Below are positions 46,110 through 57,103 of a stretch of DNA of 64,000 bases, one piece after another. The DNA comes from Antitrichia curtipendula (taxonomy: Eukaryota; Streptophyta; Bryopsida; Hypnales; Leucodontaceae). The stretch lies in the NCBI GenBank assembly GCA_951230915.1, contig OX579633.1:1054001-1118000 (forward strand). The letters are read 5' to 3'. The notes under the pieces were generated by a model. That model was not told the DNA's origin. It made no database searches and was given only the letters and a program-made list of their open reading frames with translations. A program made the translations under genes and the position numbers. Each line of letters begins with the position of its first letter. The first letter of the stretch is position 1.

Positions 46110-46930
46110 TAAGTTTTTGTAATGAAAGTTTGGGAGCTTGTTTATCTTGTTTTGAGGTTTCTAAAAACTTATCACTCGCTCAATTTGGAGTTTTTGTGTA
46201 GAAGTTATGCTTGATGGAATGAAAGAGGGATAATTGCCATGGAGCGAGAGGACAAAATTTTTGAGGGCTCATAACTTTTGAGTAAGAAGTGTTTTTGCTT
46301 TGAAATTTTCTGAGAGTGTGTATATAGATGTTAAATTTCTAAAGAGCTATAATTCTATTAATTTGGAGGTAGGATGCAAAAGTTATAGGGTTAGAAGCGA
46401 AGTAGTGAGAGGTTGCCTTTGATTTGAAGGAAGAGAACTTTGAACGGCTGTAAATGTCGAAAAGTATCTTATTTTGTGTTGAAATTTTGGAGGTGTGTAG
46501 ATAATCATGTTAGCTTTCTATAAAGACATTACACAATCAGTTTGAAGTTTTTATGCGAAAGTTATGAGCTTGGAAAAAGAGTAGTGATGAGCTGCCTTCG
46601 AAATGGAGAGAGTAAACTTTGACCAACTATAAAAGTCGGAAAGTATCTTATTTTTAATTGAAACTTAATATTTGTGTAGATTATTGTGTTATCTTTCTAT
46701 AGAGACATTACACGACCAATTTGGAGTTTTCATGTGAGAGTTATGATCTTGGAAGAAGAGTAGTGGTGAGCTGCCTTGGAGTTGAAGAGAGCAAAATTTG
46801 GCAAACTATAAAAGTCTGAGAGTATGATATTTTGAGTTGAATTTTGGAGGGTTTGTAGATATTGTTTTTAGCTTTCCAGAGAGATGTTTCAGTCTCAATT
46901 TGGAGTTTTGAAGCGACTGTGACATTCATT
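46110..46930. repeat. Tandem array, about 177-bp period, 4-5 diverged copies
   Basis: AGTTATG-type landmarks recur near 46,203, 46,380, 46,560, 46,738 and (degenerate) 46,912, a spacing of 174-180 bp. Each unit holds CAATTTGGAGTTTT(T/C)ATG, GAGCTGCCTT, and a GTAGAT followed by TAGCTTTC or TATCTTTC. Arrays of this style are often found in plant retrotransposon LTRs or leaders, and the preceding 45,800-46,080 could be LTR U3, but no termini were found. Confidence 0.75.
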
Positions 46931-47149
46931 TTAGTGACAAGATCTCCCTAGAAGGGAACTATTCGGTTTATGAGCAACTCCAACTATTTTCTACAAGCAT
47001 GTGATATTATATTGGGAGTTTATGGTGCATTATGAAGATTTTATGAGCATGCACACATATTTTTGTTGAATCACGGGCCCCTTTATTTCCCGGCCAAGTC
47101 TACTTGCAGCTAGAAGCCTAGTGCTTTCCCAAGGCAAGGCTTCTCTACT

Positions 47150-47560
47150 CGACAACGGGAAGATAAAAAGTCTTTTCCAGACTGAAGAAAAGACTTTGTG
47201 TCTTCATCATCCCATATGTCGATGTCAATCTAAACTTACAAAACAAAAAAATTGACAAGAAAAAAAAAGAATACAAAAAATTGCAAACTTACTTACTAAA
47301 TTTTGACTTCCAAGTGAACTTGCAAGGCACTATGGTCATAGCATCTGAATCTTTGGGTATTGCAATTGGCAGTGGTGATTGTGTTGTTGTCACGACTAAG
47401 ATAGACTTCTTCATGGATTTGAAGATGGCGTTGAAAATGTCCTTGTTCTCCTCTAACTCCACAATGTAGTGGCATGTGCCACGACAAGCGGTAATGGATG
47501 CACCTAAAATTAACATCATATGCATTAGTTGAATGACTCATTTTGCAAATTAGATTTTGA
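47150..47560 (-). pseudogene. Copy 2 of the dispersed gene-fragment repeat (two exons)
   Basis: The minus strand keeps an open stretch (47,525-47,289) with GASITACRGTCHYIVELEEN and ending DSDAMTIVPCKFTWKSKFS. An intron and then IDIWDDEDTKSFLQSGKDFL (about 47,225-47,165) follow. The copy at 60 kb has DPNAMTFVACKFSQKKSFS and WDYEEMKSYLESKEAF in the same order, so exon structure is shared. It may derive from a transposase or a repetitive host gene; I do not recognise the family. No intact start is visible. Confidence 0.5.
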
Positions 47561-50244
47561 ATCCATAGTAATTCAATTCAATAGTCACCTGTAGCTACAA
47601 TGCAGTCTAGAACTCTAGGATGTCTATGAGACTCTTCTAAGAATTCAAGACCGTGAGTAAGGTTAGCCATCATGATTAACTTGATCATCATCACATACAA
47701 CTTAGAGCCTTTTGCTTAGTCCCAATCTCATGGCATTTACAATGCCGGGTTTGCTTTTATCTTCAAACGGGGTTGTCTCATTATACTTTCATCCCATTGT
47801 ATTTGTTGCAAGTGCAATTTCTTGCTCCATGAGTCAAATGACTTATCAATAAAAATTTAATGTAAATAATCAAACCAAAAAATACAAAACAATAATTAAA
47901 ACAAAACAAAAAACATAATCCATTTCTCAACTAGAACATAAAAGACATAAAAACATCAATTGGCATCAAGTATCAAGTTTTTCTAAACGTTTGGGATATA
48001 TATTTTTTCACCTTTGAAGGCCTTGACATTTCTATAAACTTGGTCAAGAGTACAAGGTCATACTACTTTGGAGGAGGGAGATTATGGAGATGAAGAATTG
48101 TAGCGTAGTTATAGTGAAACAATGTATGGAGATGAAAAAAAGTTGTAGTTTGTCATTGTGGCCCAAACGAGCACCCCATCCAACAAAGACAAATAACCTT
48201 GATTTAGACACTATTATTTTATAGTCAAATGAAGTCTTGGAGGTACCAGCCAAACCCCCCATTTTTAGTAAAAAAAAATTGGTATCCAAAGAAAAAATAT
48301 CTTTGGAGGTATCTCCTATTTTTGGTATCAAAAAATAAAAATAAAATAAAAATTCTTTCTAGAACTTTTTGGGGCACCAAAAATGGGGAGTTCAGTTTGT
48401 ACCTCTAAAACATCAATTGGATCCGATTAAGGTTTTGGAAATATCAGCTGGACCTCCTATTTTTGGTCTCTAAGAAAATGAAATTTTTTTTTCCGGATTT
48501 TGAGCAATGCAAAGATTCCTAGGTTTACAATGAACTTTGAGTGGAATCTAAGTGCGATAATGCTTTTCATGTTTAAAAAAAAAAAAAATTGGACCAATTC
48601 TAAGAGGTCCAACAAAGACTTCTGCAAAGTCAGTCAGATTTGATTGATCTTGTAAGAGTCTTTGCTAGACGTCCTAGAATCGGGTCAACTTTTGATATTT
48701 TTGTTTAAGATCTTGAAGTTGTGGTCAAGAAGATAAAATAAAACGGATTCCTCTTCATTTTGCTTCAAGATGAGTGGAGTTAGAATTCCTGGTGTCAAAC
48801 TTTAATTCAAACTGGTCATTGTGACTTGGATTGAAGAGTACAAAGCTTGCCCGTTTTGTATCGAAGTTTAATTTTTTTTTTTATGAAAATGAAATGTAAT
48901 GTATGTATGAAAATTTAAAAAACAAACAATTATATACCAATTCCTAGAGGTGCAGCAAAATCTCTTTCTAGGTTAGTCGAATCCGACTGATCTTGGACGA
49001 GCCTCAACTAGACCCTCTAGAATTAATAATTTTTCAAAGAATATAGGAAATTTTCAATTTTGGAGTCAATCTGCAAGGTGTGGTGGGATTGCTAAAGGCA
49101 TGGTGCATTATACACGTGGCGTGTTACGCTTTGGAATTTTAATTCAGTTATTTTTTGGCTATTAGTGTCCAATGACACTTTGTGGGTCAAGGATGGTTTC
49201 ATTCACTAATTCGTTCTAGTCATAGACAAATTTGAGAAGTTTGTGGTACTAAGATAGTCTTTATCAACACTGATTAAGTCTTCTTTTTTAAAATTTATTT
49301 ATTGTAACATCTTTGTATATATTATTGATGATCTTTATAATGTATATTAAACTAAGATTATTTGATGAGAACCGTAGGTTTAGAAATTTTGTTTTGTACT
49401 TTTATTTAATTCTCTTGTTAAAAATTATACATTTCATTTTGTACTTTGTAAGTAATCTTTGTTTTCCCTTTCTTGTCCAAAGATCAATTGTTTGCATTGT
49501 CTTGTTGTCTTGTGCAAGTTCAAGTGTAGAGAGGAAGTGTAGGTCAGGCTTTAGCTTCAATGGTGCATTGTGACATAATCTTTGTTGCGGATGTGGCAAG
49601 CATATCTTAGCCAATGACTTTGGTAGATGTGAACATCAAGATTTCTAGTGACAAGTCCGTCGATATAATTGGTGATCTTGAGTTAGTAAGTTTTGTAGAC
49701 ATCATGGATACTTGTAATCACGTGGTTGACCGTCTAGAAAAATTGTGTTAGTTGTTTCATAGACCCAAAGACTCAAAAATTGAAATAGCCCTTTTTTTTA
49801 TGAGAGTTCTAAAATAGAGCAAAATTCAAAGGAAGAATCATCAATTTCAATTACTAGTCTGAATTTTGAAGAAACCTGTGATAGTGCATGTAGTGCTACT
49901 ATGGATAGGCATGAAGTGTTATTCATCTAGATTGTTTCAAAATGAAATGCTAGTTTTGATATCGATTCCTTGGAAATGGAATTGATATCCTAAGAGAATT
50001 TTTAGATTAGTAGATGGTCCTTATATGGATGATTGAATCCATTTGTCATGGCGCTTCAAGTCATTGACTGTAAAGCATGGTTTTTTACATTTGATCTTCA
50101 TCTTTATACTTTGTATTCAATTTTATGATTGTATTATTCCAAAATTTTGAGTTCATTGGAACTGTCATTGGAGATGGAGGAGTCTCCTATAAATTAAACT
50201 CAAAAGGAACAAATTGTAGAGACTCTTGGGACGGTTGAGGCAGG
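47561..50244. other. AT-rich intergenic DNA with a diverged direct duplication
   Basis: No gene is recognised. Segments near 48,590-48,690 and 48,940-49,030 are diverged direct copies (both contain ACCAATTC, then GATTGATCTTG or GACTGATCTTG, then CTAGA). GGAGGTA and CCTATTTTTGG motifs recur at 48,240-48,470. Short ORFs here have no features. Confidence 0.5.
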
Positions 50245-53200
50245 TGTGAGCTCCCAATTTGTCACTTGGGACTCGTAGAATTATTTTTTTGGAAATTTGC
50301 AATTTAAAGTTAAGAAAAATATACAAAAAGCTATAAAAAGAGTGTAGAACCAAAATAGGGTTGTACCATACCCATTATAATATTTGGTCTAGATTTGTGT
50401 TTAGACTTAGAATCCCACCAAACCGGGCCCAAAAATAGGTAGAAAGAACGAAACGGTTGGATTTGGAGGGTTCAAGTCACCTAGGCCCAAAAGGGCTAAA
50501 TCCCACCATGAATGTGGCAATTCATGGCTAAGTCGGTCCGAGGGATCCACAACGAGGCCACTAGGTCAGGTCCTAGAGTTAGGTTTAGAAATTCTCCAAA
50601 CCTTGATTGTTAGCATGTAGAAGCCACTGACGCAAGATCGGGCCCGTGGAGGAATCTACAGCCCAAGGATGGTGTCCTAGGGTAAATTCCATGCCAGGAG
50701 TCCAACGACAAAATCGATTCGTCAAGATTCCTCTATCTGCAAAAGATTCCCGCACCATCGATAACTCAAGGAGATGGCCAATTCGTCTCCACTGACCAAT
50801 TGTGCCAGGTACGGAAACGCACCTGCACGTCTTTCATGTGACCCCCTAAGAGATCATGTGAAAAATCCCGTCATCTTCCGACTTGCAGAAGAACCTTTTG
50901 CGGGTGGTCAACCCTAGTAACCTCCAACGGGAATTTCATGGAAATTACGCAGGTTGCCAGAAAATCTCACTAAAAATTATATTAGCTTGTTTGATGTTAA
51001 TAATACGCTCCATGAAGTTTCGCAACATTCCGATAGCAGCAAGTACCCGAACCGGCGAGATTCCTCGAGAATTAGTCATGTGGCGGGGTCCCCGCCACGT
51101 TGACCGGCATCCCGGGACCATACGATGGCGAAACGAAGTCAACCAAGAGTCTTTTCCGACTCCCTCACACCTACAGGAGACCCTAGGCTATTTACATTTC
51201 TCAAAATAGGAGACCCCCAATATCTAGGATTTTACCACGGTTTAATTTTTAAACTAAATTAGCCTACGATGGTTTTTTGTCCTCGGTTCGGGGGGTAAAG
51301 GGGTTTAGGACTAAACACGGCGATTTGGAGCCAATGGCGCAATCCGTTTGACGATTGGAGTTTATCTCCAAAAGTTAGGAGGTTGGTCCAGCATAGATAG
51401 ATAAAAGTAGTTTTTTAGGGATTAGGATGAAAATCTTTGAAGATGAGGATGAAAATCCAAGTTGATAAGGTTACTTTAGAGCTCTTGAGGGGGAGGTGGG
51501 GCCTTGAAAACCTATTTAAGGTCCCCATTTTTCTCTCTTGAACAACCCCCAAAATCTTGTCAAGACCCCCAAATCTTGTTTTGGGTCCGTGGGTCCAACT
51601 TATGTTGGGATTTTTGGCGTTTTAGCTAAGAAACCTCTACGATGTTTTTGGAGCACTTTTGGCTCCATTGTTGCTTATTTTCAAAGCTTTGAAGGTCCTT
51701 GGAGGTCCTTTTACCTTGCTTTGTGTACTCTTTTGTGAAGTTTTTGGTACCTTGTTGTAAGTGGAGAGCCTCTCTCTCTCTTGTATGTATTGTGGTCTAA
51801 CTTGTGAAGTGTTAAGAGTCTTCTTTGTATCTTGTACTAATCCTAAAGTCACCACCCATCGTACCTTGGTGATGCCGCTTTGGGGGGCCTTTAACGTATG
51901 AGCTTTGTGTTGCCATGTGGTCTAACTTGTGTGTTTTCTCTTTGTATTTTTTCTTACACCCTCTTCTAACCTTCTCCTTGTTGAGTGAACCCTCCTCCGG
52001 GACGGCGAAGCTTTGAACCTCCTTTGTGCATGTTTTCTAAAAGTTATCACAACCCTCTTCTAATCTTCTCCTTGTTGAGTGGACTCCCCTCCGGGACGGC
52101 AAAACTTTGACCATGTGTGTGTTTTCGTCTTTAAAAGTTTAGTTCTTTTCCCTCTTCTAAAGTCTCTCCCAGTGTGTGGACCCCCTTTGGAAACGGCGAA
52201 GCTTTGAACTAGTGAGAAAGTTGAAGTCCTAAAGCATGTGTTAAAAGTGTAGACGGCGGAGCTTTGAACCCCCGAGGTGTCAAGGAGTCCTAAAGTTGGT
52301 GTTAAAACCAACTTAACGGCAAAGCTTTGCACTTCCCCCGTGTTTAGTTCCAAAGTCTAGTTTCCAAGACCTTTGTGGAAACCTTCAGAGTTTAGCTTCC
52401 AAGATATGTAGATTCCCTTGCATTTAGTGAAGTTTAGCTAATCCTAAAGTTCTCTTAGTTTAGTTGTTCCCCAAGTGGTTAGTGAGTCTTCGTGTTCCCC
52501 AAGTTTTCTAGTAAATTTAGTTGCTCCCCAAGTTTTTAGTGAGTTAAGTTGTTCCCCAAGTCCTATTTTCCCAAGTATTTTCCCTTAGTTCACCAAAAAT
52601 CCAGTTTGCCAAAAATTCAGTTTTCCCTTAAGTAGTCAAGGTCCAGAGCCAGAACAGACCAAATCAGTCGAGAACCAAACAGACCAGATCAAGTCGAGAG
52701 CCAGAATAGACCAGATCAAGTCGAGAACCAAATAGACCAAGTCACGTCATCAGAAATCACAGTCCCGACCCCCCAATAGCTAGCCAGCCAGCCGGGAGGC
52801 TAGGCTTGGTTTGGCAGACAGTTGGGGCCCCAATTCGGTCCCCATTTTCTGGACTCTTTTTTCTTGATTTTTTTTTTGTTTCTCTCACACATAAACAAAA
52901 CAAAGGAGAATGGGGGTTTGACCTATTGCTAAGTAGGGATTAGGATAGAGAGTAGGGTCTAAAATCAAAAAGGGAGGGGGGAGGAAAGGATAAGTAGCAC
53001 CTCCATACCTGCATCAAACAATTCTCAACTCTCATCAAAATCACACCTACACACAATGGAGGGAGGTTAGTGAATCATACAATTAAATAGGAGAAAGGGG
53101 AGAGAGACGATAAATAGTGCCCTAGGCTTAGCTAAATAGGTGTTAGAAGGGAAATCTCGAGAATTCATAGTGACCATTAGGAGGTAGGATTAGGATGACA

Positions 53201-54610
53201 CGAAGACAAGGTCGTGTAAGAGAGTAGAAGGGTCATTAAACCTCCTTGGGATTTGAATCTATAGTTGTAACACACCCATCAAAGCTTAGGTAGAATAGTG
53301 TTAGTGTAGAAAGAGAGAAAGGGAAAGAAAAGGAGAGAGAAGGAAAGAGGAGGGAAAGAAAGAGGTTAGATTGCACGGGTCCTAATTTTCGAAACATAAG
53401 TGGTGAAATTGGGAAAGATCCCACCACCCAAGGGCCACCATGGAGTATGGGAATGTACGCACGAATGCGGACGAGTGTATTTCCGACACCGGAAGTGACG
53501 AGGTGAGTTCTTGAATCCATACTTGGTGTTGTGTTTTTTCCTCTTTAGCATTGATCTCCTTAATTAGCCCTTTCCACGTGAAAAGTACACCGTGATAAGA
53601 AAAGGTAAAAATTAGAAATAGAAGTTAAAATTTAGAGTTAGTGTGGGAAGTAAAGTTTGGAATTAAATTTAGGAGTAATTTTAGAGCTAAATTTAGGAGT
53701 AATTTTAGAGCTAAATTTAGGAGTAAATTTAGAGCTAAATTTAGGAGTAAATTTAGAGCTAAATTTAGGAGTAAATTTTAGAATTAAATCTAGGAGTAAA
53801 TTTTAGAGTTAAATCTAGGAGTTAATTTTGGAGTTAAAGTTAGGAGTAATTTTAGAGTTAAATTTAGGAGTAAATTTTAGATAGAAGTTAAAATTTAGAG
53901 TTAATGTAGGAAGTAAAACTTGGTATTAAATTTAGGATTAATTTTAGAGTTAAATTTAGGAGTAAATTTTAGAGTTAAATTTAGGAGTTAAATTTAGAGT
54001 TAAATTTAGGAGTAAAATTTAGAGTTAAAGCTAGGAGTAAAAACTTTAGGGTTAACATTAGGAGTAAAAGCCTACAGTTAATTTAGAGGTAGAATTTAGA
54101 GCTAATTTACTCAAGAATAAAAAACCCAAAGGTAAACAAATTCAACCATAGAGTCAAAAATCTAGAGTTACAATTAGAAGTTAGAGACTAGAATAAAGAC
54201 TAAGCTTAGGATTAGCCATAGGGTTAAAACTCCCGAGAGAAGTGTCAAACCCTCAAATATAGTCTTCGACACTCATGGAAGGAACGTAATGGTTCCCCGC
54301 TCACGTAGTTAGGGACGTTAGAAATGACGCCAACTACCCAACCAACCCTAGACATAGGATAGGTAGTTAGGGGGTTAGGAATTACCATCACCTTTGATCA
54401 TCACAGTCAGCTTGTTAGTTACCCATGCATTTCTAGTAGTATTCGCTGCCATCCACGACACTTAAAAAATGTTAGCACAAAAAGATCCATTGCTTGGAAG
54501 GCACAGTGGACCGCGCTCACAACACCCCCATATATTCAAAAGGTGGATAAAGGCATAGAACCTGGTCGGTGTTCGCCCGATTACCGAGGGTCGGTAATCG
54601 GGCGCCCACA
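50245..54610 (+). mobile_element. Very long LTR (4,366 bp), probable solo LTR, copy B
   Basis: The element runs TGTGAGCTCCC...GGCGCCCACA with TG/CA ends. Flanks are GCAGG (50,240-50,244) and GCAAG (54,611-54,615), a 5-bp duplication with one mismatch, so it is older or more mutated at the site than copy A. A TATA-like CTATTTAAG lies at 51,512-51,520, followed by a pyrimidine-rich likely start. Other features are GACGGCGAAGCTTTGAAC repeats (52,000-52,340), an ACCAGATCAAGTCGAGA array (52,650-52,750) not present in copy A, and an AT-rich TTAGGAGTAAATTTTAGAG array (53,625-54,115). A perfect 14-bp stem lies at 54,574-54,604. There is no gag-pol. Confidence 0.85.
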
Positions 54611-55130
54611 GCAAGTTAGGCCAAAATAGGGGTTGATAAAAAATGAGACTATATGGAGGAAGATGTCATTGAAGACAAGGTGAAGTTTTTGCATAAAAAT
54701 GAACTCCACTAACTACAGAAGGTTGTCTCTATGTCCAGAATTGCTTCTTTGAAGATGAAACCCGATAAACTTTTAAGACTCCAAATTCCCCTATATAGAC
54801 TTGTGGAGATACCAATGGTCCAACTTACCCTCACTTGTGACGTGAAGTAGTTGGAGCAAGAATTCTATCACGGGTATCAAGAAGGAGATGTTGTTTTCTA
54901 TGTGTCCACTATAAATGAGGCCGGTGAAAGCATGGAGTTCATAGAGAAAGAGATGAGCAAGTGGGGGGTGTTGTGGCAAAGGGAGAATGACGACTTCATT
55001 GAGCATGTTGATTCTCATACAATGCTTTATTTATTTGAAGAAGTCAAAGTTTTTCGTGTGGGACAAAAATCATTGTTTGTTGGCATGGATGAGTCACATG
55101 TCTAGGTTCCATCCGACGGAGGCGTCTTAG
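54611..55130 (+). pseudogene. Coding relic of an unrecognised gene
   Basis: The plus strand encodes LRLQIPLYRLVEIPMVQLTL, TAG (54,848-54,850), then LEQEFYHGYQEGDVVFYVST and on to a TAG at 55,103-55,105. Coding-like residues (VPSDGGVLDIVVD) continue beyond before TGA. Conserved-looking hydrophobic and charged spacing suggests a real protein ancestor, possibly transposon-borne, but I do not recognise it. Most of its stops are TAG. Confidence 0.45.
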
Positions 55131-55452
55131 ACATTGTAGTAGATTGAATTATTCTGAAAACCAAAGTCAAGTTCAAATTGATCATGTAGGTCATGCATGA
55201 CATAAACAAGTGAGTGGCTCTTCTTACAAACCCATCTGATAAATTTTTTGGTTTTACTTGTTTTACACTTTATTTGCTATTCAAAGTGTATGAAAAGATT
55301 TTTTATCACCTCATTTGAAATCTAGATCCATTGAGGACTTCCATGTGAAGATGATTGAAATGATTTGAAACTTATGGAATGTAAAATGTTTATGCATCAA
55401 TGAAGTATGGGAGTATGTCTCATTAGTGAAATGTTTCGAAGTATGAAGGCAT

Positions 55453-55650
55453 TAGAGAAAATATGAGGCCTCTAGAGGACCGCTCCGCAGCCCTCTAGGA
55501 TCCCAAAGTTTAGTTTTTTTTCAGCTTAGGAATTTTTTCCCCCTACACCCACTCACCTTACGTCGAGCTGTCGGATGACTATCACCAGTTCAAAATCCAA
55601 GTATAAGTGTTTAATAATCAGGATTAAGGTATTCTAATTCACCTTAACCT
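55453..55650. mobile_element. 5' part of a second CATTAGAG-ended MITE
   Basis: It begins CATTAGAGAAAATATG and continues CCGCTCC, then a CACCCACTCACC region, paralleling the start of the MITE at 55,887 (CATTAGAGAAATTTTG, CCGCTCC, TTCACTCACT). Its other end was not found; it is probably truncated. Confidence 0.5.
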
Positions 55651-55886
55651 TGATTTTTAAATAACTCAAACTTGGATGCATCTTGCAAAGTAAATAAGTT
55701 GTAGAAAAACAAGTAAATGTCCAAAATATTCCAATGACCATCTACCATTAAGTTTTCTTGATGGCAATGTGAATCACTTATTTCATGGACATTTTGTAAA
55801 ATTAAAGATGAAAAGAAAAGCACTTTATACAAGTTGGATAGTAGTAGTTTACACAATCCATATGGAATATGTAAATTAGGCTTAAT

Positions 55887-56353
55887 CATTAGAGAAATTT
55901 TGGAGCCAGTGGAGGGCCGCTCCAAGAGAAGGAAAAGGGGGGGGGGGGTCTAAGTTGAATTTAATTTGCCAATTTGAAGAAGAAATGGATGATTTTTTTC
56001 CCTATTTTCACTCACTATGCATACCAGAGCCCAAAGTGATACAATTGGAGAATTATAATAATACTTATCTTTTGGAATTATTATTGTAGATGCTTATAAA
56101 AAGGTATAAAAAATGGAATCAATGTACAAGGAGGTTTGAATTGTTTACTCCAAATCCTGCTTTGAATATACTTGATCATTTGAATATACTTGAATGTTGT
56201 AATGTGTTAGACTACAATAGAATTGGTGCAGCAGAAATTTCCCTAAGCTAACACCCCGCTGCAGCAACTAATGTTAGGAATGCTATTCTAAGTTAATAGA
56301 ATTGTCATATCATTTTTCGGCGGCCCTCCAAATGCCTCAAAATTTCTGTAATG
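55887..56353. mobile_element. MITE nested in the left foldback arm
   Basis: The terminal inverted repeats are about 34 bp: left CATTAGAGAAATTTTGGAGC, right in reverse complement CATTACAGAAATTTTGAGGC, both reaching GGAGGGCCGC. The intact right arm reads GCTTAATAGGAGCTC where this arm is split as GCTTAAT / AGAGCTC, so the insertion is secure. A target duplication longer than a base or two is not evident. The termini resemble those of the MITEs at 1,634 and 11,882 only in CATTAGA, so kinship is uncertain. Confidence 0.75.
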
Positions 56354-56727
56354 AAGAGCTCAATTACTCATAGTTAAGTTAAAATAAGAATTGTGTTCAA
56401 AGTCAAATTTCAAACCTCATTTAAATATAGTAGAATAACTTTTTTCAAACAATTTTGTATGTGGTTAATGTAAGAAATCAAGTTTACTTTTTTTTCCAAA
56501 AATCCATTTGATATTTGTAGATTCCAATTTAAAGTTATGGCCAGATTTCAAAGGGGTTGCAAGGGACATTTTTTTGGACATTTTCAAACATCCTCTCTAA
56601 AATTTGGCCATAACTTTTAATTGGAGTCTACAAATATCAAATGGATTTTTGAAGAAGAAATTTAACTTGATTTCCCACATTAACTTTATTCAAAATTATT
56701 TGAAAAAGGTTATTCTACTATGCTTAA

Positions 56728-56947
56728 CCCATAAACAATGCGGAGGAGGTAATTGGCCGATGAATGACAAAGAATCTCTTCATATAGGACAAAAGTGCAA
56801 CAATTCATCTTCCAATTTTTGTGTAGAAAGGAAAGATCCTCTACAATAATTTATCTTCCAATTACTGCTTTTTCATTTTTTTTAGCCAAAAATTCACACA
56901 ATGCCCAAACAAATGATTTATGTGGTGATCGGCTTGTTGTTTAAGGG
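56728..56947. mobile_element. 220-bp element inserted at TTAA (piggyBac-like MITE)
   Basis: TTAA is present on both sides (56,724-56,727 and 56,948-56,951). Ends are CCCATAAACAATGCGG on the left and, reverse-complemented, CCCTTAAACAACAAGC on the right, 12 of 16 matching. The opposite foldback arm retains a single TTAA at the same point, which proves that 220 bp plus one TTAA was gained. Duplicated TTAA with termini beginning CCC is the signature of piggyBac transposons. There is no ORF, so it would be non-autonomous. A Harbinger-type element with a 3-bp target is the alternative. Confidence 0.75.
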
Positions 56948-57103
56948 TTAAATGAGTTTTGAAATTTGACATTGAGCACAATTCTTATTTTAACTTAACT
57001 ATGAGTGGTTGAGCTCCTATTAAGCATAATTTACATATTCCATATAAATTGTGTAAACTACTGCTATCCAACTTGTATAAGTGCTTCTATTATCATCTTC
57101 AAT

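Larger units (their letters stand above)
55801..57103. mobile_element. Large foldback element carrying two nested insertions
   Basis: The outer arms 55,801-55,886 and 57,020-57,103 are inverted copies (TATACAAGTTGGATAG and AGTAGTTTACACAAT in both). The inner arms from 56,355 inward and 57,019 inward continue the match (AGCTCAA, ACTCATAGTTAAGTTAAAAT). The left arm is interrupted at 55,887-56,353 and the right arm at 56,728-56,947 by unrelated sequence; each arm serves as the empty-site control for the other. Without the insertions it would be about 610 bp, close to its relative at 7,219-7,780, with which it shares internal motifs. Confidence 0.85.
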
